NCBI RefSeq assembly: GCF_037975245.1
Contig: NC_092574.1
Location: forward strand, 4,142,213 to 4,206,212
DNA length: 64,000 nt
Direction: 5' to 3'
Origin: Apostichopus japonicus
Lineage: Eukaryota; Echinodermata; Holothuroidea; Aspidochirotida; Stichopodidae
Position 1 is the first letter of the stretch. The number at the start of each line of letters is the position of its first letter. Below, piece after piece: positions 58,186-64,000 of this stretch. The translations under genes were made by a program, and so were the position numbers. The notes beneath the pieces are model-generated. The model ran no database searches. It was given only the letters and a program-made list of their open reading frames with translations, and was not told the DNA's origin.

Positions 58186-58262
58186 CGCTAAATCCACTGT
58201 AAATGATTTTTTCCGATTCAAGCATTACCCAATAGTTGTCATGGTCACTTGCTACAGTTGCG
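58186..58262 (-). CDS. Reeler-domain protein, exon encoding the C-terminal part of the domain
   Basis: Minus-strand exon of 77 bp with acceptor CTTTCTTTTAG and donor GTAGGT. It reads (Y)ATVASDHDNYWVMLESEKII then YSGFSG. The first base completes the TA left by the exon at 61526, giving VTF-Y-ATV, exactly the continuity expected in a reeler domain (beta strand VTF.AT then YWV). It ends in phase 1. Reeler domains are extracellular beta-sandwich modules. A short protein consisting of a signal peptide and one reeler domain is known among invertebrate defence proteins; multi-domain relatives carry DOMON and cytochrome b561. Confidence 0.75.
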
Positions 58263-59579
58263 CTAAAAGAAAGCAGGAAAAGTAAATTATATACACAGAC
58301 TGTACCGTATATATCACACATGTCCCTTAGAATGGCGAATATGAATATGACAGTTAGCTTATATACTTTACCAGTTACTGTCACGAGATTCATATAAAAG
58401 TAAATGTTAATTGTTTGCCTGCAATAGCTTTTATAGAGTGTATAATATTCAAATATTATCAGTCTAAGTACACATTGTATTTCGTTCTCGCATTCAGTAA
58501 TTTGACAGCATGCAGACACCACTGCCGGGTCCAGTACAAAATTACATGTGCTAAGCGAACAGAGGCCACTTCTTCGGGAACGGTGGAGATCATTTTGAAG
58601 TGGAGGGAGAGGGGGGGGGGGGGGGGGGTTGCGGCCAAGAATCTTAGTCCTCTGTCAAAAGAAAACCAAAGAGCCCCAACAATTGGGTAGGGGAGGGAGA
58701 AGAATGTTTGTTATGTAATGGACGGTACAATAAGTTCAGTCTTTTTAACTGCTTTGAGATTTACTTTTCCTTCCATTATATTGGTATAGCTCTGTGTGAA
58801 CACACATCCACACAGAACAATTAAAGGATAGAGCAAGGTAGAAATGCATACTGTATGTGACATTATCATAAACTTATGTTGGATATCGGATCTTGCGAGT
58901 TTAGGATCACTTAATAGTATACCTTAGATACTTATATAGTATATCAGTAAACCAGGAATATCATAAAGTTGGTTGGCGCCACTCCACTCCATATAAAATA
59001 TGCGTACATTAAGTCGCATCATGTATAGCAGATGCAAAAAAAAAAAACATGTGTTTAATGAACCAAAAGGATCATGCAATTATTCTATCGAAAAGGTATT
59101 CGTACTGGGTACTCAAACCAATTACTGATACTCGGTACTGGAAGTACTCAAATGTAGAGAATGATACTTGGAGTGTTCTCGGTGCAGCTATTTGACTACA
59201 ATAATGTAAAGAATGCAGTATAGGCTCTAAATTTTCCCTTTGTATTTAGTTTACGTTAGTAATTATTCATATCTTTGCACATGCGCTGTACATTTTTAGT
59301 GCACGACTTTACCTGCAGATTTAATATAATTATACTTACCGTAGCAATGCAGTCCACACTTACCCACACATTACCCCCCCCCCCCCACCCCCACCCTCAA
59401 TAAAGGTTATCAGTATTGACACAATTTAGCACGCTAAAAATTACTAAATCTTTTCTAAAATACTTTCTGCAGCTGGTTCTGAATCTCCAAACTATTTCCA
59501 GATATTGAGGTCGTGTTAAATTTGGAAATTTGGTGTCTCAGAGAGGAAACATACTTTGAGAGTCTCATTAAAATGAGTG
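58263..59579. other. Intron of the reeler gene
   Basis: Contains G/C homopolymer runs (58611-58628 and 59374-59388) and the 39-bp sequence at 59188-59226 that reappears at 62102-62140. The LINE follows at about 59580. Confidence 0.6.
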
Positions 59580-61400
59580 TTGAAATTTGAGCATGAGTGA
59601 CAATTATTTAGGCCTAATTCCTCCGATAATGGATTGCTAGCTAATGAATTCGCAAATTTCTTCGTAAACAAAATCGAACAAATTCGCAACAACATTTTGA
59701 ACACTGATAAACCACAGCTTTCAATGACGTTACCTCCTGATGAAACCTCTCACTGTTTTCCTCGATTCGTTCCCGTGTCTGGGGAATCTCTGAGAAAAAT
59801 CATCATGAACTCCCCCGCCTCAACATGTAGACTGGATCCGATTCCAACAAGCCTGCTCAAAAACTGTATTGATGTTCTTTTGCCGACCATCACTAAAATT
59901 GTGAACCTCTCCTTGTCAAATGGGCACTTTCCGGACTCTTTAAAATGTGCTCATATAACACCTCTCTTCAAAAAAGGGAAGGTATGCAAAAATGACCTGA
60001 AGAGCTACCGCCCAATCGCAAACTTGAAGTTCCTGGCCAAGACAATTGAACGTGTTTGCTCAAAGCAGATCCAGAACTATCTCCGGAACAATAAACTGCT
60101 TGGTGAGAAGCAGAGCGCTTATCGTGCCCACCATAGCCACGGAGACGGCGCTGCTGCGCGTCTACAACGACTTGCTTCTCACTGCTGACAAGGGCGAGGA
60201 GGCCATCCTAGTGTTTGTTGGATTATTCGGCAGCATTCGATACCATTAACCATGACATCTTCTTTCAGCGTCTGCAGAATAGATACGGTGTGTCCGGCAA
60301 CGCTCTGTGTTGGTTTAAATCTTATTTCACCAACAGATCCCAAGCTGTAGTTGTAAATGACTGTATATCTAATGTTCATAAACCAGTAGGAGGAGTTCCT
60401 CAAGGATCTGTCATGGGCCCTTTATCGTTCACAATGTATACCTCACCTGTAGAGGATATTATTAAGGCCCATGGCATGAGCGGTATGTTATATGCGGACG
60501 ACACACAAGTCTATGCGATTAAATCTGGATGTGATCATGGAGCCACACTCGCAAAACTTGGAGCGTGTATTTCCGATATAAGGTCGTGGTCTGCTGCAAA
60601 TGACATGAAATTGAATGACGACAAAACTGAACTAATTCATATATCTTCTAAATTCCGAACTGCTGCTCCAATTCCTTCACTGAAGATTGGAACCACACAC
60701 GTCGAGCCAGTCAACAATGCCAGGAATCTAGGAGTTATTTTCGACAAAAATCTGGATATGAATCAACATATTAATAACATATGCCGATCTGCTTCTTCTG
60801 CTCTTCATAAAATTGGAAAGATTCGCCGCTGCCTGGATCAGCAAACAGCCGAAACACTAGTCCACGCCTTTGTTTCATCCCGTGTTGACAACTGTAACAG
60901 TTTGCTATACGGTTTGCCCGATCAGCAGGTGAATAAGCTTCAACGGATACAAAATTCGGCGGCAAGGTTGATAACCCGCACCAAACGGTCTGAACATATC
61001 ACACCAATCCTTCGTGATCTTCACTGGCTTTCTGTGAAACAACGCATCAACTTCAAAATCCTGCTTCTAACTTTTAAATGTATCCATGGACTTGCTCCAG
61101 TGTACCTACAAAACCTCATCCGGGACTATACGCCACGTTGTTGCCTCCGATCCAGTTCGAAATCTTTACTGGTCACTCCTCCTGTATGCACTAAGTCATA
61201 CGGCTCTCGCTCGTTTCAGTTCTCTTCTGCTGTCCTCTGGAATGACTTATCGATCAAAGTTAAAGAAGCTCAGTCAGTAACCAGTTTCAAATCTCTCTTA
61301 AAGACTCACCTGTTCTCTTGTTTGTAGTTTTCTGTCCTTCAGCGCATAGAGACTTAAGTGTGTATTTGCGCTTTATAAGAACTGTGTATTATTATTATTA
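59580..61400 (+). mobile_element. CR1/L2-type non-LTR retrotransposon, 5'-truncated
   Basis: It contains the RT domain and C-terminal region of a LINE and ends with GCGCTTTATAAGAACTG and a TTATTATTATT array, a tail common in CR1/L2-type elements. The endonuclease and first ORF are lost. It is inserted in the intron of the reeler gene on the opposite strand. A shorter fragment with the same kind of tail lies at 17515-17680. Confidence 0.85.
59634..61327 (+). pseudogene. LINE reverse transcriptase with two small frameshifts
   Basis: Frame 1 (to about 60135): NEFANFFVNKIEQIRNNI, CRLDPIPTSLLKNC, SYRPIANLKFLAKTIERVCS, EKQSAYRAHHS. A second frame carries ALLRVYNDLLLTADKGEEAI. The third frame (from about 60212) begins LDYSAAFDTINHD (first catalytic Asp), then GGVPQGSVMGPLSF, the catalytic box LYADDTQVYA, and the C-terminal region with RIQNSAARLITRTK and LRDLHWLSVKQRINFKILLL, ending at TAG 61325-61327. 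One extra T at about 60211-60214 accounts for the second shift. All RT motifs are otherwise intact, so the copy died recently. Confidence 0.85.
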
Positions 61401-61525
61401 TTATTTGACTATCTAGCATAGTTTTGGTCAATAGTGACCACCTTTAAAACAAACAAAAGACATCAGAGTACTTAGATATAGTGAACAGTTTCGCAATTTG
61501 ATAACTGAAAAAAATAATTACTTAC

Positions 61526-61757
61526 TAAAATGTCACGTCAGCAATTTGAGTACTAGGCGCGGTCCAGGTAACAGTGACATCGCCATCAAATGGATTTGAA
61601 TTTGTGTGAGTGACTGCAGCCTCTGTGTAAGTTGCTGAACACTCAACAAACTTCATATCAGATGCCAAGTCAGAGAAAGTCCCCACTGGTTCATCTTCCC
61701 CATCTTGTCTGGCCTGAAGTAAGAATCCAGCAAAATTAACACTTCCCTGGATGGTCA
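61526..61757 (-). CDS. Reeler-domain protein, main domain exon
   Basis: Minus-strand exon of 232 bp with acceptor TTTCTTGATACAG and donor GTAAGT (complement of 61520-61525). Entering with two bases of a codon, it reads TIQGSVNFAGFLLQARQDG, PVGTFSDLASDMKFVECSA, AAVTHTNSNPFDGDVTVTW and TAPSTQIADVTF, then TA of the next codon. The donor cuts before the in-frame TAG seen in genomic DNA. F-x-GFLLQAR, the Cys after F-V-E, AVTHTN and W-TAP are hallmark reeler positions. The signal-peptide exon(s) should lie to the right and were not found. Confidence 0.85.
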
Positions 61758-61935
61758 CTGTATCAAGAAATTGTACAGAAAAGCTATTGCTGTCTCTTTC
61801 CTACGTCAATAGGTGCAAGTGACATGGAACGTAAAACTTGGTGATGAAAATAAGGTGCACCGAAAATGGCGGACTCCTTTGAAATAGGTTCTTTTTAAGA
61901 CCCGTAACTACACCCACACCCACACACTACCACAC

Positions 61936-61937
<2 letters not shown>
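61758..61937. other. Upstream intron of the reeler gene
   Basis: Short single-copy sequence before the TA microsatellite block; no exon recognised. Confidence 0.4.

Positions 61938-62022
<85 letters not shown>
61938..62022. repeat. TA microsatellite
   Basis: (TA)n of about 85 bp preceding copy I of the tRNA-bearing repeat. Confidence 0.95.
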
Positions 62023-62025
<3 letters not shown>

Positions 62026-62101
62026 GAAAATCGTAATGAGTTGGAAAATCAAGAACAGTGAAAAAACTTTCAGCCTCCACCGGGATTCGAACCACGGGCC
62101 T
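62023..62101 (-). repeat. tRNA-bearing repeat, copy I (truncated after the T arm)
   Basis: From AAATGAAAATCGTAATGAG to GAACCACGGGCCTC, where it switches to an unrelated 39-bp patch. Confidence 0.85.
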
Positions 62102-62138
62102 CTATTTGACTACAATAATGTAAAGAATGCAGTATAGG

Positions 62139-62140
<2 letters not shown>
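62102..62140. repeat. 39-bp patch copied from 59188-59226
   Basis: CTATTTGACTACAATAATGT and the following 19 bases are identical to single-copy-looking sequence 2.9 kb to the left. It lies exactly between a truncated repeat copy and a TA tract. Confidence 0.85.

Positions 62141-62213
<73 letters not shown>
62141..62213. repeat. TA microsatellite
   Basis: (TA)n with one phase break near 62185, between the 39-bp patch and copy J. Confidence 0.95.
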
Positions 62214-62215
<2 letters not shown>

Positions 62216-62342
62216 GAAAATCGTAATGAGTTGGAAAATCAAGAACAGTGAAAAAACTTTCAGCCTCCACCGGGATTCGAACCACGGGCCTTCCGCTCTG
62301 TACGCGGACACCCTAACCACTAGGCTATGGACGCTGATTGTC
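62214..62342 (-). repeat. tRNA-bearing repeat, copy J
   Basis: From GAAAATCGTAATGAG to ATGGACGCTGATTGTCAGTC. Its first 80 bp are identical to copy I. It contains the complete tRNA-like part and then runs directly into the CAGTCCGA minisatellite. Confidence 0.85.
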
Positions 62343-62586
62343 AGTCCGACACGTTTTCAGTCCGAAAATAAAATCCACGTTCTCAGTCCGAAAAAACGAG
62401 TTTTCAGTCCGACACGTTTTCAGTCCGAAAATAAAATACACGTTTTCAGTCCGAAAATAAAATACACGTTTTCAGTCCGAAAATAAAATACACGTTTTCA
62501 GTCCGAAAAAACGAGTTTTCAGTCCGACACGTTCTCAGTCCGAAAATAAAATCCACGTTCTCATAAAATCCACGTTCTCAGTCGAA
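62340..62586. repeat. CAGTCCGA minisatellite
   Basis: Alternating units TTTTCAGTCCGAAAATAAAA-TACACG and TTTTCAGTCCGA(C/A)-ACG, roughly ten in all, with higher-order alternation of long and short units. Confidence 0.85.
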
Positions 62587-62637
62587 GCTTAAATATATAC
62601 TGTTCATTATATATATAGGCCTATATATTATTAAATT

Positions 62638-62639
<2 letters not shown>

Positions 62640-62735
<96 letters not shown>
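62640..62735. repeat. TA microsatellite
   Basis: (TA)n of about 95 bp preceding copy K. Confidence 0.95.
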
Positions 62736-62935
<200 letters not shown>

Positions 62936-64000
62936 GTTTCGGATAGAATAAGCTGAGGAAAAGGTGAAGAAAGTGTTTTCCCTCAATGCAGTATGCTGTT
63001 TGCTAATTAATTTTTATACTCATATCCAGGTCTCGCATAAACCCCATGGGAGTCCGTGCACGGAGGGGGGGGGGGGGGTAACCATTCCCTACATGCGCAT
63101 GTATACGTTACGTTCGATTTATATCTGTAAATCTGTAAATGTTTACCTGCATCTCATAAAATTTGATACGCTGTTCTTTTTATGTAGGTAACATTGAAAG
63201 CAATATAATTAACATAAATGTTCAGTGACGGGATACAATATTGAAAATAAATCTTTATTTGCACATAATAAATTATGTTCGTTACAAGTATATATGAGGG
63301 TGCGATAACTTTTAATAATATTTTAATACCTACTTCTTTCTTTTTCTTTCTGGAATACACACGTCTACGCGGAAATATTATATTCAAAACTGAAATAATT
63401 AGTCATATGATACAAACCATTTAGACACTTTCAAAATTAATCATCAAAAAAGATGATTTGTTTCTAAAAGCTCTCTCTACATTTTCCTTCAAAATTTGCT
63501 TTGTATACCGTATATAGGCCATACTGAACCTTGCTCCATTTTATTAATAATAGGCATATATGCAAAGCAGTGATAAAGCCATATGACGATAAAAAATATC
63601 AATATGGAAACTTTATAAGAAAATTCTAAGAATGGATATATTTACATCAAAGTATATTTACAATGCTTGTGGTGATAATAATCATAAAAAAAAAAGTTGT
63701 AACAATCTAAAGAGACAACAGAAAATCTCCCCGTTTATACCGCGTATTATGTTGAGTTTATATATTGCCTGTTGAATCACTTGAATGGCCAATATATATG
63801 AACATTTCTGTCTCAATAGATACATCTTACTGCAGGGTACAAAGGCCGCACACATGAGTTTGAAATCGATTATCTCTAAACGCCATAAAAGACAATTAAA
63901 AGGAACAACAAAGGGTTTCTTATCGTCATGTGTTTCTTTAAACTGATCATTGTGTACAAATTATCAATCTTGATAGAAGCAACCACGGCTTCAAAATTCT
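62936..64000. other. Right edge, nothing recognised
   Basis: AT-rich single-copy sequence with one G run at 63065-63078. No exon of the reeler gene could be identified, though its 5' exons may be here or beyond. Confidence 0.4.

Noticed and set aside
58040-58522. 160-codon minus-strand open frame as one hydrophobic protein
   Set aside because: Only its part at 58186-58262 is coding-like (reeler exon); the rest is intron sequence by splice signals.

Overview
The window is animal nuclear DNA. It is AT-rich and intron-rich, has consensus GT-AG splice sites and no bacterial operon structure, and is packed with decayed mobile elements. The element mix (DIRS-like tyrosine-recombinase retrotransposon, Penelope-like elements, CR1/L2-type LINE, hAT and Harbinger-like non-autonomous elements, foldback elements, TGACCT-rich dispersed repeats) together with reeler and cholinesterase-like genes suggests a marine invertebrate deuterostome. 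An echinoderm is my best guess; this is inference, not proof.

Three host genes can be supported. (1) Positions 2472-31415, minus strand: the 5' half of an ARAP-like gene (SAM domain, long proline/tyrosine-rich linker, then the start of a PH domain). It has one giant coding exon and three small exons that join in compatible phase 0 across very long introns; the gene runs off the left edge. (2) Positions 49276-53421, plus strand: a three-exon cholinesterase-like protein with a signal peptide. The GESAG nucleophile elbow reads GERGG and the catalytic His is absent, so it is a predicted pseudoenzyme. A transmembrane segment and cytoplasmic tail follow at 53403-53825 but in another frame, after a stop. 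(3) Positions 58186-61757, minus strand: two exons that splice into most of a reeler domain, of the kind found in secreted defence proteins, spondins and ferric-chelate reductase-like proteins.

Layout: 1-34000 is the ARAP-like gene and its introns, which host a Harbinger-like MITE (8973-9376, TAA target duplication), a DIRS element with inverted termini and an internal complementary region (9550-13000), an hAT-like element with an 8-bp target duplication (18397-19855), a 169-bp hairpin and minisatellites. 34000-36360 holds a possible promoter region and uncertain exons. 36392-38415 is a foldback element whose arms are built from permuted short palindromic words. 39542-44626 is a CACTG-ended element with TTAGTC-rich ends and a second foldback element nested in it. 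45499-46880, 52290-53112, 54889-55095 and 61938-62935 carry copies of a repeat that contains a nearly intact tRNA cloverleaf and is flanked by TA microsatellite. 47398-48406 is a MITE-like element with another nested inside it, each with a 6-bp target duplication. 55138-56925 has two different Penelope-like fragments, one flanked by a perfect 73-bp inverted repeat and ending in a hammerhead-ribozyme-like motif. 59580-61400 is a 5'-truncated LINE disabled by small indels.

The three genes show no functional link to one another. The main novelty candidates are the tRNA-bearing TA-flanked repeat, the palindrome-word foldback element, the cholinesterase-like pseudoenzyme with a frame-separated membrane anchor, and the hammerhead-like tails.
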